Source: Sipunculus nudus
Lineage: Eukaryota > Annelida > Sipuncula > Golfingiida > Sipunculidae
Length of the DNA stretch: 64,000 bases
Reading direction: 5' to 3'
Assembly: GCA_026874595.1 (NCBI GenBank)
Contig: CM049320.1
Span: 3,475,464 to 3,539,463 of the forward strand
The notes under the pieces: generated by a model
Told to the model about the DNA's origin: nothing
Database searches by the model: none
What the model saw: only the letters and a program-made list of their open reading frames with translations
Part shown: one piece after another, positions 1-10,480 of the stretch
Layout: each line of letters opens with the position of its first letter
Position numbering within the stretch: position 1 is the stretch's first letter
Made by a program: the position numbers and the translations under genes

Positions 1-690
1 GACCCTGCATCTGTAATCTGTAATCAAAGCAAATGACTACAATAGAGCCTCAAGAAAAAAAATCAATAACTAGCTTAATTTTCAAGCTTTTACTTCCAAA
101 TTTCAGATTTAAACAAATTAAATATTTATGTTTACATGCTGTGAAAATTAAATCAATGGTACTTACAGTAAAAAAATGTGCCATGGTCAAAGTTGGGCAA
201 AATTTAAGGTACTGATTTTATTTTTATGCTAATTACTTAAAAAATTTACAAAATTCAGATCTAATTTTGGGTAAACAATTGAATCTTAATTAAACATAGT
301 TATATACTTGGGAAAATAGACTAGTTTCAAAATTTTTCATGTTAAGTGAGTAAATATTTTTCCTGATTTTTTACAAAGTCCATAATGTTTGGGCCCATAA
401 CTTAAAGAATTTATACTTAACAGACTTAATTTCTGGCATGTACATAGGAACTATATAGAAGAATATTTATGGTAAATATGAGGAAAAACGGATGAGTGGT
501 TTTGATATTAGGCAGTCCTGAAGTGTGAAAATAGGATTTTAATAAAAAATTGAGATTTTTCCTTAATTTCTCAAAGGAACGAAGTCGCAAAGACCCAGTT
601 TTTGGCTTGGTAGGAGATCTTGGGGACATCTAACATTATGCTGAATTTTGGATTCCTAAGTCTTACGGTTTAAAAACATGCCACTCTACG
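1..690. other. AT-rich non-coding stretch
   Basis: No convincing gene is visible; the short open frames have no family features and no splice signals. From about 573 to the end it resembles the stretch at 11,801-11,960: both carry GGAACGAAGTCGCAA and then lead into a GACGGACAGACGACGG tail. It is therefore probably the end part of a dispersed repeat. Confidence 0.5.
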
Positions 691-775
691 GACGGACAGA
701 CGACGGACAATGGACCACGACTATAGCTCAGATGACTTATAGTCAGCTGAGCTAAAAACCTGACAGACAGCCAGA
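690..775 (+). repeat. Element tail motif (GACGGACAGACGACGG...GCTCAG...CTGAGCTAAAAA)
   Basis: This conserved tail has a GACGGAC-rich run, then CTATAGCTCAG, then CAGCTGAGCTAAAAA. Related tails end at about 3,280, 7,203, 11,965 and 40,120. It appears to be the 3' end of a family of non-autonomous mobile elements. GCTCAG and CTGAGC can pair into a short hairpin just before the A-rich end. Confidence 0.55.
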
Positions 776-794
776 ATTCAGACACTCAACAAGT

Positions 795-3250
795 GTCAAG
801 TAAGAAGATTCTAGGTACAGCAGTTACAGTTTGTGGCATGTTAACAGATGAGAATTTCATTTGCAGGTCTCATAAATAGAGAAAAAATTCTTTAAAAATT
901 GAAAAAAATACAGGTGGCGCCACCAGTTTGCAGGAACTGATGGAACACTCCATGATCAATATGCCTGAAAAGAATCATGGAGATCAATGCATTGGTTATT
1001 CAGATACTGGAGTTTAAATTTGTATCAAATTTTTAATTATTCTGATGGGTACTTACTACGAAGGATATGGGTAACAGAGACCTAATTTCATGTTTTCACA
1101 GAGACTTTTCATGAACCTCCCTTGATGTCAAGTAAGAAGAATCTAGGTCCTGCGGTTACGATTTGTGCCCTGTTAACAAATGACAACTTCTTTGAAGGTC
1201 TCAAAAATAAAGAAAAAAATTCGTAAAAATTGAAAAAAATACATATGGCACCACAAGTTTGCAGGAACTGATGGAACATCCCATGATCAATATTCATGCA
1301 AAGAATCATGGTGATCAATGCAGTAGTTATTCAGAGACTTGAGCTTTTGTATTCAATTTTGCATTATTCTGGGGTGTACTTCGGAGCCCCATAGCTCCAA
1401 GGATATGGGTAACAGAGACCTAATTTCAGGTTTTCAAGGAGATTTTTCATGGACCTCCCTGGATATTAAGTTTGAAGATTCCAGGTCCAGTGGTTACGAT
1501 TTGTGCCCTGTTAACAGATGACATTTTCATTGAGGTCTGAAAAAAAGAGAAAAAAATTTGTAAAAATTCGAAAAATACAGGTGGCACCACCAGTCTGCAG
1601 GAAATGATGGAACATCCCATGATCAATATTCATGCAAAGAATCATGGTGATCAATGCAGTGGTTATTCAGATACTTGAGCTTTTGTATCAAATTTTGCAT
1701 TATTCTGGGGGGTACTTCGGAGCCCCATAGCTCCAAAGATATGGGTAACAGAGACCTAATTTCAGGTTTTCAAGGAGATTTTTCATGGACCTCCCTGGAT
1801 ATTAAGTTTGAAGATTCCAGGTCCAATGGTTATGATTTGTGCCATGTTAACAGATGACAGTTTCATTGAGGTTTGAAAAAAAAAGAGAAAAAAATTTGCA
1901 AAAAATTTGAAAAAAATACAGGTGGCGCCACCAGTCTGCAGGAAGTGATGGAACATCCCATGATTAATATTCATGCAGAGAATCTTGGTGATCAATGCAG
2001 TGGTTATTCAGATACTTGAGCTTTTGTATCAAATTTTGCATTATTCTGGGGGATAATTCAGAGCCCCATAGTTCTGAGGTTTTGGGTAACAGAGACATAA
2101 TTTTCAGTTTCCAAGAAGACTTTTCATTGGCCTCTCTGCATGTCAAGAAAGAAGATTCTAGGTCCAGCCTTTATGATTTGTGCCCTGTTATCAGATGACC
2201 GCATCTTTTAAGGTATCCAAAATAGAGAAAGAAAATTGTAAAAATACAGGTGGCGCCACCAGTCTGCAGAAACCTATGAAATACCCCATGATCAATATCC
2301 ATGCAAAGAATCATGGTGATCAATACATTAGTTGTTCAGATATTTGAGTTTTTGTATCAAATTTTCATTATTCTGGGGGGTACTTCAGAGCCCCATAGCT
2401 TGAAGAATCTGGGTAACAGAGACCTAATTCCCGGTTTCCAAGGAGACTTTTCATGGGCCTCCACACATGTCAAGATAGAAGATTCTAGGTCCAGTTGTTA
2501 CGATTTGTGCCCTGTTAACAGATGACTGCATCTTTTAAGGTCTCAAAAATAGAGAAAAAAAATTGTAAAAAATCGAAAAAATACAGGTGGCGCCACCAGT
2601 CTGCAGAAACTGATGGAACATCTCATGATTAATATGTATGCCAAAAATCTTGACCATCAGTGATGTAGTTAATGAGATATTGAAGCTTTTGTATGAAATT
2701 ATTCACTATTCTGGGGGGTACTTTGGGGCCCCATAGCTCAAAGGATATGGGTAATAGAGACCTAATTTCTGGTTTCCATTGAGACTTTTCATAGGTCTTT
2801 CAGAATATCAAGAATGAAGATTCCAGGTCCAGTGGTTAATATTTGTGCCCTGTTAACAGATGTCCACATTTTTAAAGGTCCCAAAAATAGAGAAAAAAAA
2901 TCGTAAAAAATCGAAAAATACAGGTGGCGCCACCAGTCTGCAGAAACTGATGGAACATCTCATGATTAATAAGTATGCCAAAAATCATGACCATCAGTGA
3001 TGTAGTTAATGAGATATTGAAGTTTTTGTATGAAATTTTTCACTATTCTTGGGGGTACTTTTGGGCCCCATAGCTCAAAGGATATGGTTTCGTAAAAAAT
3101 CGAAAAATAAAGGTGGCGCCAGCAGTCTGCAGGAAGTGATGGAACTTCTCATGATCAATATGTATGACAAAAATCATGACCATCAGTCAAGTATTTAATG
3201 AGATATTGAAGTTTTTGTTTGACGACGGACAAAAGGTGATCCCTATAGCT
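795..3250 (+). repeat. 335-bp tandem satellite array, about 7.5 units
   Basis: The landmark CAGGTGGCGCCACCAG (or a variant) recurs near 911, 1242, 1577, 1919, 2247, 2584, 2921 and 3110, a spacing of 327-342 bp except for a shortened last unit. Each unit also holds a stretch reading GACCTAATTTCAGG, an AAGATTC.AGGTCCAG stretch and TTTGTGCCCTGTTAACAG. Open frames of 60-75 codons recur once per unit and are by-products of the repeat. The array ends in a mobile-element tail at about 3,222-3,280. The unit shares a ~110-bp core with the 155-bp repeat at 5.9-7.1 kb, so the two are related families. Confidence 0.85.
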
Positions 3251-3455
3251 CAGATGACTTACAGTCAGCTGAGCTAAAAACCAATCCAAACCAAGGTTAC
3301 TATATGCATGAGTGATTGCACTGACCCAAATTTGGGAAAAATCGGATAAAATTTAGGAAAGTTATCGCAGGGAAACAAAAAACCTGATGGACGGACAGAG
3401 ACAGACAAACCCAAATCAATGTCCCCCCCCATCCCCAGGGGACAAAAAAACATAG
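3222..3455 (+). repeat. Element tail followed by a dispersed SINE/MITE-like end
   Basis: The GACGACGGACAAAAGG...CAGCTGAGCTAAAAA tail is followed by a second dispersed sequence, recognisable as ATCGGATAAAATTT.GGAAAGTTATCGCA, then a GGACGGACAGAGACAGAC run, then CAAACCCAAATCAAT and a C-rich/G-rich end that can fold back. The same sequence recurs at about 13,305-13,500, and a diverged copy at about 12,020-12,215. Confidence 0.55.
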
Positions 3456-4009
3456 TAGTCTTCACTAGACAATTGTTTAACACACTTATTTTGAAAGGCT
3501 CAGTACTTGAAGCAGCACCTACATGTCTATTCAAATTATTTAGATAGCTGCAGGTGTACAATTGCAACACTCAAATGCATAGTTATCCAAAAAGAGTTTA
3601 TTTTTCAGCAATTGCAGGTCTGTATAACTATAACTATTCAATATCAACAGAAATATGATTGTGCAGTGAAAATATAGGAGAATATAGAAGACTAAGGCCT
3701 AGATGCTGGGAAATATCAGAAATTAATAGAAGACTTTTTTTCATAGGAAAATATAGGAATATACAGTGAAAGGTAGCCTTACAACCACACCACATCAAGA
3801 CCACCCTGCTAGGATGACCCCTTTTTGGGTAAATAATCATAAAAGCCTCCCTCTTACATACACTCCACTAACATCACTGCTGCAACTAGTTCCGCAGGTG
3901 GTCGCGTTTGTAAGATTTCACTGTAGACAAAATACAGGAGTCGTCATAAGCCCAGCTGATATGTTGATACATACCATGACACTCAGTGGCATGGTTGTAT
4001 TTGACTTAC

Positions 4010-4128
4010 TGCTCTGTTGAATAACTGGTCACATCATTCAGAACATCAAACTGTCTTCAATCTCAACAGCCTTTGAGGTGGTGGACAGGTTTCCTTTGGC
4101 ACCAAGGTATTGCATCATACGCTGAATC
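4010..4128 (-). pseudogene. EXOSC10/Rrp6-like PMC2NT exon fragment (downstream exon)
   Basis: On the minus strand, a TGTTTTAG acceptor is followed by an open stretch IQRMMQYLGAKGNLSTTSKA and then EIED. After one missing base it continues as FDVLNDV, and a GTAAGT donor follows at 4,004-4,009. The motif order (RMMQ...G, K.A.E.EDKFD.L.DA) is that of the N-terminal PMC2NT region of EXOSC10/Rrp6, the 3'-5' exonuclease of the nuclear exosome. The single-base frameshift after EIED and a broken partner exon at 7,412-7,546 mark it as a non-functional fragment. Intact splice signals argue for a DNA-level duplication rather than a processed pseudogene. I see no other exons of this gene in the window. 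Confidence 0.6.
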
Positions 4129-4187
4129 CTAAAACAGGTCAGAAAAACAAATAATATAAACTAGCGATATACCAATAATTTTGGCAC

Positions 4188-4352
4188 ATGTGACCTGTTA
4201 GTCTGCATGCAAAATGGCAGCCCTCATGAACAGTTACAAGAAACTCTGAGAAACAATCCTTTCGGATTTGATAAAGAGAAAATCTATCTGTGGAGAGAAC
4301 ATCTGGTGGCAATGGGACATGTACCAGTCTATTTTAGAGTGGAATGACACTT
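4188..4352 (+). repeat. Dispersed repeat (copy 1; second copy near 19,505)
   Basis: This segment (ATGTGACCTGT, AAAATGGC, CAGTT.C..AAA, TTTGATAA, TGGTGGCAATGGGACATGT) matches the order of words at about 19,505-19,722 (GCGACCTGTGAC, AAAATGGCCATCCC, GTTTGATAAGG, CGGTGGCAATAGGACGTGT). It looks like an old interspersed repeat of unknown class. Confidence 0.45.
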
Positions 4353-4523
4353 TTTTGGACCACACCCATATTTTCAATTTACAGTAGGATTTACAAATAA
4401 TAAAGCAAGCACTGCAGAGAGCCAGGGTTTAGGGATGGATAAGTTAATCATAAGGAGAGGACTGAATACTATGATTATCAATGACCCTGACAAGAACCAT
4501 TTTTTAATAAAAAAAGAGGTTTA

Positions 4524-4858
4524 GGCCAAAAAAAATTAAAGGTATGGTTCTCAGGCACCGCCCGCATCAATTTTAAACCCCCGCATCAAAACTTTTTATT
4601 TTGATTTTCAATAAAACTTTCCAATTTTGAGCAGATGCTGCTTCGACATTTCTTTCAAGAAGATAAAGCCATACAATTTCCTTTGTTTTGTAGTGCTTTT
4701 ACTTATTTAGCAAAATAAAACTGTTATTTTCATGCTTTTCCCTTATCATTTGACATTTTATCGAAACATACCAAAAAAATTAAAATAAAAAAAGCTCCCG
4801 CCCGCATTGATTTCTGAAAAAAAGTGCCTGAGAACCATACCTTTTTTTTATTTTGGCC
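4524..4858. mobile_element. PIF/Harbinger-like MITE with 35-bp inverted ends
   Basis: The left end GGCCAAAAAAAATTAAAGG through TCAGGCAC is repeated inverted at the right end (GTGCCTGAGAACCATACC through TTTTGGCC). The ~35-bp ends have only a few mismatches. The element is 335 bp and is flanked on both sides by TTA (4,521-4,523 and 4,859-4,861). A 3-bp TWA duplication and GG-starting ends are typical of PIF/Harbinger-derived MITEs. It has no coding content. A 5'-truncated relative lies at 12,722-12,940. Confidence 0.8.
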
Positions 4859-5721
4859 TTAGTTATAGAATTCTATAAGGAAGGAAGACAATTAAATTTG
4901 CTCGGGATATAAACTATAAATATAATAAAATGTATCATAAAATATAATTTATTACATGTTATATTTAACACATTTCATATCATATTGTGAGCAAATTATG
5001 ATAACATATTTATTGTGAGATATTATGTATAGCTACATCTCTTTCACTTAGGGTTCGACATAACGGTTAACCACTTGCCCGAGGCAAGTAAAATTTCCAT
5101 AAAACTGAAAATGGGAAACTCAAAAAGTTTTACCTCACCAACTTACAGGTGGATACCTTTACCTAAAGGCCTAAATGCTGATAACTAATCTTCAGTTAGC
5201 CATATTTTTTTTAATAAATGGAATCGTATAGATAATACCTCTTAATCTCAAATTACCTGAATATTAAACAATGCAAATTTAAACTAGTGGTAAGATATAG
5301 TTGTAAAATCCTATTTGATGCGTGAAAGATAAAAAAGACTGATGTTCCATTACTAATAAACTATATTATGTACCATCTATATAACTGTGAAATCTCTAAA
5401 ACCTAAAATTTTGACAAGTCTTATTTAATAAGTCCTACTTTTGCATCTAGCTGAAAGGTCATGATGAACACCAGGTGGTTGATGCTTATTCATTGCACTT
5501 GGATAAACTTTAATGCTGTTTGCTGTTTATTGCCCTGTCTTTCTTATATCTCTGACAGAAATTAATATTTTATTGAAATAATATGACTTCTCTGGATGTG
5601 CATACATCATCATTTATGTTTGATTTTGCAATTTAAATGCAATTGATTTAATTGAAAAAGATGTATAAAAGGAAACAACGAATCGTTGATATAAAATATT
5701 AATTGAAATAATAAAAACAAG

Positions 5722-7203
5722 TAACCCATGGGCCATGACCCTCAGCTAATTTTGACTGGGTGCTCATGTTTTTTATTAATGTTATATATTGTCTGTGAGA
5801 ATAGCCTATGGCTAAAGTTAGTGTTGAAAAAATGGACAGAAAAAATAAAAATTTCAAGATTCATAGGAGCCCTGCCCAGGACCCCCATGGATTTCACAAT
5901 AGAGGGTTCCAAGGAAAATGGATCAATTTGTACCTTGTCTGTCTGGGTGCTCAAAATCATGTTTCTGGTCCATAGCTAGAAGAATATAGGTCATCATGAT
6001 CCAATTTCAGGTTTTAATGGAGAATTGTCAAGGATTTCCCTGAATGTCATGTTAGAAGAGTCTAGGCCGGGCTAATGGATACAATTGGTGCCTTTTTTGT
6101 CTGAGTGCGCAAAACCATTTTCCAGCCCATGGGTCACACATTATAGGTTACCATGACCTAAGTCAGGTTTCCAAGGACATTTAACTGGGACCTCCCTGAA
6201 TTTATGTTAAAACATTCTAGGCCTAATGGATACAATTTGTTCCCTGTCTGACTGTCTGAGTGCTTATATGACATCTTTTCTGATAGGTTGCAAAATATAG
6301 GTCATGGTGACCTAATTTCATTTTCCAACGACACTGGCCGAGGACATCTCTGAATGTTATATTAGAAGATTCCAGGCCTAAAAGATACAATGTGTTGCCC
6401 TGACTGACTGTCTGGGAGCTTATATGACCTAATTTCAGTTTTCCACAGACATTTGCCAATGACGTCGAAGAATGTTACATTACAAGATTCTAGGCCTAAC
6501 AAATACAATGTGTGCCCTGCCTGACTTTCTGGGTGCTCAAAATCCTTTTTTCAGGCTCTAGGTCTCAAAATGTAGGTCACCATGACCTAATTTCAGGTTT
6601 CCAAGGAGATTTGCCTGGGACCTCCCAAATGTTGCATCAGAAGATTATAAGCCTAAAAGGATATGATTTGTGCCCATCTGACATTCAAGAGGCTCAAAAT
6701 CAGGTTTTTGTCTCTTAGGTCACAAAATGTAGGTCACCATGACCTTACTTCACTAGAGCCTCCCAGGAATTTGTGTAAGAAGATTCTAGGCCTAACAGTT
6801 ACGATTTGTCCCCATCTGACATTCAGGGTGTTCATATGACATCTTTTCCTTATAGGTCGCAGAATATAGGTCTCAGTGACCTAGTTTCAGGTTTCCAAGG
6901 ACATTTGCCTGGGATCTCCCAAAATGTCAGGTTAGAGGTTTCTACGTCTAATGGATACAATTTGTGCTCAGTCTGACTGTCTGGGTGCCCAAAATCATGT
7001 TTTCAGCCCGTAGGTCTCAAAATATAGGTCACCATGACCCAATTTTGGGTTTCCAAGGAGATTTGTCCAGGACCTCCCTGGATGTACAGTTAAAAGTTTC
7101 TAGGTCTAACAGTTACGAATTGTGCCCTGTTAACGGACTGCCAGCCGGAGGCCAGACAACCAGACGGACGCTGGGTGATCGCTGTATCTCAGCTAAAAAT
7201 TGT
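5722..7203 (+). mobile_element. Tandem-core element with ~155-bp units (pearl/Helentron-type architecture)
   Basis: The element opens with a head, ACCCATGGGCCATGACCCTC then AGCTAATTTT (from 5,726), and closes with a tail (GACGGACGCTGGGTGATCGC then TGTATCTCAGCTAAAAAT, ending about 7,200). Between them are about eight units. The landmark CTGTCTGGGTGCTCAAAATC recurs near 5,937, 6,101, 6,247, 6,407, 6,522, 6,678, 6,820 and 6,975, a spacing of 115-163 bp. Heads of the same kind occur at 9,255 and 38,488, and inverted near 58,490. The arrangement of fixed ends around a replaceable tandem core is that of bivalve pearl elements and Helentron-associated elements. Several units carry a perfect AGGTCAnnnTGACCT inverted repeat. 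Confidence 0.7.
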
Positions 7204-7411
7204 TAACACCACTGCAAACCGGCAAACTAAGCCCACTGGCTTGCCCCCAAATCCTTTTGATACAATGCTAGTAAATACATTTGTATTCACATCATTGTAG
7301 GTTTATTGCATTCTTATGTATCAATAAAAACTTTCAAACAAACAAAACTAAACATTACTTGCCCTACTCAAGTACTTTCAAATGTTAATGTCAAGCCCTG
7401 CTGATACTCAC

Positions 7412-7546
7412 AGATCACTTATCTTGTTCTGTTCCACGTCCATCACTTGTCTGAATGACTGGAAGCTGGAGTAATAATCAGTCATCTCCCTTGCTGGGTA
7501 GGTTTTTAGCGCTGCGTATGGCCTGCATCACTGCTCCTAATGACTG
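7412..7546 (-). pseudogene. EXOSC10/Rrp6-like PMC2NT exon fragment (upstream exon)
   Basis: On the minus strand an ATTTCAG acceptor is followed by QSLGAVMQAIRSAKNLPSKG and DD. After a two-base loss the frame continues as YYSSFQSFRQVMDVEQNKIS and ends at a GTGAGT donor (7,406-7,411). Acidic DD followed by YY.SF..F, then a helix leading into RMMQY in the next exon (4,010-4,128), is the arrangement of the EXOSC10/Rrp6 PMC2NT domain, which binds the cofactor Rrp47/C1D in the nuclear exosome. The frameshift shows decay. The 3.3-kb intervening 'intron' now contains a PIF-like MITE and a tandem-core element. Confidence 0.6.
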
Positions 7547-8102
7547 CTGAAATTACACTGATTGTAACAGAGTCACACACACATACATCACCTGTTTTAT
7601 ACTCCTGAAGTCACAAGCTTGGTTTGGGCCAGTAGGTCTGTGAATAATGAGGCCCTCAGAAGCGATTCAATTATCAATTTTTTTACCTTCGATTCAATTC
7701 TCAATTAATTAGTAAATTTCAGACTTTAAAAATAATAAAAATAATTTCAGAAAAATGGTTGAGAGATAATTTCAGTAAATAAAAGAAAAATTTAGATCTC
7801 TCTCTGGTTGTTGCTGCCATATGTTTTTATTCTAGTGGAGTGCATGGGCCACCCAGGATCGTTTAAAGTAGATTTAGTGCAAATACACAGTAACTGAACT
7901 TTGTCACCATGAACTGCTTTGTAAGATTTGAGAGCTCATATAGGACCTCAGGATGGTACATGCGAAAAAATATTAATTGAACATATAATAAGAGGTTATT
8001 TATCAATTACAATTTAATTAAGGCCTTTCAGTTCAATGCTTTGATTCTTTGATGCAAGTATGTAGGCCCACAGGTCAGACTGACACAATTTTTTCAAAAT
8101 GT

Positions 8103-8328
8103 ATTATCATTGTAAACAAAGCTGTATTGCATACATACCTGACTACATTTTGACAGCTCGAGCACATTGGACTTAGAGACCATACTGAACTCTGTTTAAA
8201 AAATGTGGAGAAAGTTGCACACATGTGACTCATTGAGATTTATGAGCCAAGTTCTCTCCCAGTCTAAAGATGAAAGCACCTTCCGGAGCAAACTGGAAAA
8301 GGCACACCTCTCACAGCATCTGGTGTCT
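8103..8328. repeat. Diverged direct repeat, left copy (flanks endonuclease ORF region)
   Basis: The words ATTATCATTGTAAA.AAAGCT, TGTATTGCATACATACCTGA, TTGACAGCTC.AGCACATTGG, AGTTCTCTCCCA and CCTCTCACAGCATC occur in the same order here and at 10,481-10,774, in direct orientation. The right copy holds about 80 extra bases. The two copies bracket 2.15 kb that contains the His-Cys box ORF. They may be a dispersed repeat or the ends of a mobile unit. On the minus strand both end in a CAG|GTATGT-type donor, so each could also be a duplicated exon edge. Confidence 0.6.
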
Positions 8329-8996
8329 AAATTCTCTCTGCAGAAAAAAAAAAACAATTTTCTTTGCATGATTAAAAAGCTTAAATCATATATTATCAAA
8401 TAAATAACAAAGCCACATATCAATGGCCTTTCTATTAATTTGAGGATGACGCACACTTGAGCCCATGCAGCCCTATCATATTAGGCATTTACATTATCCA
8501 ACGGGACCCAACACAGATTGGCCAAGTGCTCTAATTGCCATTCACACATACAATAAAATTAACCCCAACCTTGATCCATGACATGATATTTTTTGTAAAA
8601 CCAATACATTTTCCCTGTGTTATACTGTAATCTGACAACCCTTCACCTGATAACGGGTCCACAGTGGGCCAATACACTAGCATATGCTCAACTGTTAAAA
8701 GACCCCTTTTTCATGCTAACTCATGTTCCAAATATTCCAGTAATCAGTATTTCTTAAGCAATCAAATATTCTTTGATGCACTTTATAACCATGGTTTATT
8801 ACAGCAAGGACATTATTTAAGCTGTATCTTTACTTTTGTGAGCACAGCAGCCTGGAACATGCCTGATATTTGGTCTAACAATGACTTTTTCATAAATAAA
8901 ACCTTTTGTAAAGAAAGGATTCAAACTCGTCCTGTTGTGGAAGCTACCATTATGGAGCCGAAGTGTAGAATGACCAAAAGTAACATGGGCAAGTAC

Positions 8997-9206
8997 CTGC
9001 TGGAGTGTCCTAGTCTTGTACAGCATCGTGAAGTTGACCATGCTGGGCTAGTTTTCCACCTTGGCTAGGAGTAGGGGGTGCTGCATCAGGCCTGAGGCTG
9101 TGGTTGGTGGACCTGTGGCTTCCTGTCAAATTTAAAGCATAGTTTGAATTGATTATTTCAGTGGCTAACTGGTCAGCTAAAGCACAAGTGTATTTTAGTT
9201 CTGTAT
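8997..9206 (-). pseudogene. Exon-like segment of unknown gene
   Basis: On the minus strand a TTAACTTTGCAG acceptor opens a 65-codon frame (TELKYTCALADQLATEIINS, then NYALNLTG and a Ser/Pro-rich stretch). A TAG follows, just before a CAG|GTACTT donor. I do not recognise the protein. The frame has a plausible amphipathic start but stops before the donor. It is either a terminal exon, a broken exon or chance. Confidence 0.25.
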
Positions 9207-9249
9207 CTGCAAAGTTAAAATGAGAAAAGTTGGGGCCAGAAAAAAAAAC

Positions 9250-9520
9250 AAATGACCCATGGGTCATGACACTCAGCTGACTAGAAAGACATTCACAAAA
9301 GGAATTTTATTATTTGAATACCAAATTTTGTTGGTTGTATCACCATTCAATTGTAGCTATTAAAGTTCTTCAAAATTAACAAGAATAAAATGTTTCATGA
9401 TAAAATGTCCAGCCTTTCCCATGAAATCCAGCCATTTTTAATGCAGTCAGCTAAGCTAAAAATGACAATGCGCATTTTTAAGGACATCCCTGGATGTCTC
9501 TAGACAGAAGATTCTACTGT
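9250..9520 (+). mobile_element. Head-bearing remnant of a tandem-core element
   Basis: A head, ACCCATGGGTCATGACACTC then AGCTGACTAG, starts at about 9,255. It is followed by CAGTCAGCTAAGCTAAAAATG and a partial unit (GGACATCCCTGGATGT, AGAAGATTCTA). It matches the head of the 5.7-kb and 38.5-kb elements but lacks an array. Confidence 0.5.
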
Positions 9521-9931
9521 GAGTAAGAGTGGAATTGAGGGATAGAGGGGGGTGAGAGTGAATTAGTGTGTTTGTGTATATATACAGGTTTGTTTGTCCT
9601 GACCAAGACTGAAGTGACATACGTACTGTATGCAATTCAACGTCAGGTCCCATGACAACAGGTTTGTATGCATGATTTTAAAAATGGGATAAAAAATGAG
9701 ATAAAAAATTAGATAAAAAGTGAGATAACACGTGTAGACACATGCAGGGTAAAACTAAATAGTGTGTGGTGTATAAAATTTGTGGGTGAGATAAAAAGTG
9801 ACTTCCAAAAGTGAGACATGTTGTCTCAGCTTCTCTCTCTCTTTTTATATGCGAGTGTGATAAAATGTATCCCCTTTATCAATTAGTTTATCTCACACTG
9901 CCCAAATTTAGTCTGCACCTGTTTCCATACC
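9520..9931. other. Low-complexity spacer with GATAAAA-type repeats
   Basis: This stretch holds imperfect repeats of TGAGATAAAAA (about 9,680-9,800) and no recognisable gene or element ends. Confidence 0.4.
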
Positions 9932-10399
9932 TTAAAATATGCAGGAGGGTTCATGACGCCCTGTGCATGTCCTCTGACCCGCACAAATTGCCCGGTCCAT
10001 GTTTATAATGTTTGCCTCAAGGACCAGGTGGTCTGGGTTGATACATCTCTTGTTATGACACAAGTGCGATATGTGCAATATTTGCCCAGTGTTGTTTTTT
10101 TCTGGCAAAGTCTGACGGCCATGACACACCAGGTACATGAGTCTGTGTGCATGCATCTCACCCTTCTTTGAGAAGGGATTCCTGACTCTGCCGTATCCAT
10201 CCCTGGTCAGTCCCCTCTCCCACAGAATACAGCCAGGAGTATAAGGCGCACCAATGACTGAGAACTTCAACAGTCTCTCCTTAATCTTACCAAAATCCAT
10301 ACTGATCAGAAACTGCGAGTCTGGGTTAAAACACTTGAAAACAATCCCATTAAACTTACTTGACAGCTGGTTACTTGATTTGTATACTCTTGTTGCCAT
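9932..10399 (-). CDS. His-Cys box (I-PpoI-like, His-Me finger) endonuclease, 155 aa
   Basis: This uninterrupted ORF encodes a beta-beta-alpha-metal (His-Me finger) nuclease domain with two zinc sites. The core SHLCHNKRCINPDHL corresponds position by position to the His-Cys box of I-PpoI: predicted general base His112, metal-binding Asn133, first zinc site Cys57/Cys114/Cys119/His124, second site Cys139/Cys145/His149/Cys153. Upstream, GCILWERGLTRDGYGRV and AHRLMYL are the usual strand and His/Arg segment of this zinc-loop homing endonuclease family. The spacing from His112 to Asn133 to Cys139 equals that of I-PpoI; the last zinc ligands differ slightly. The ATG at 10,399 is the first in frame, though residues 1-40 look unlike the family and may be poorly chosen. 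It sits between diverged direct repeats (8,103-8,328 and 10,481-10,774). Predicted to cut double-stranded DNA; host role or mobility is unknown. Confidence 0.75.
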   Translation of the reverse strand: MATRVYKSSNQLSSKFNGIVFKCFNPDSQFLISMDFGKIKERLLKFSVIGAPYTPGCILWERGLTRDGYGRVRNPFSKKGEMHAHRLMYLVCHGRQTLPEKNNTGQILHISHLCHNKRCINPDHLVLEANIINMDRAICAGQRTCTGRHEPSCIF

Positions 10400-10480
10400 A
10401 GAAATGACATATTGTATGACGGGAAAATTTGGAAGAAATGTGTGTTTAGGTTTGACTGACGCATTATTTTCACTATATAT

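Noticed and set aside
1339-2525. A series of similar 60-74 codon plus-strand frames
   Set aside because: They are one frame per 335-bp satellite unit and end at random variant positions; the conservation is that of the repeat DNA.
8664-9068. 134-codon plus-strand frame
   Set aside because: No ATG at the listed start, no domain, and the opposite strand has a better exon-like signal in part of it.
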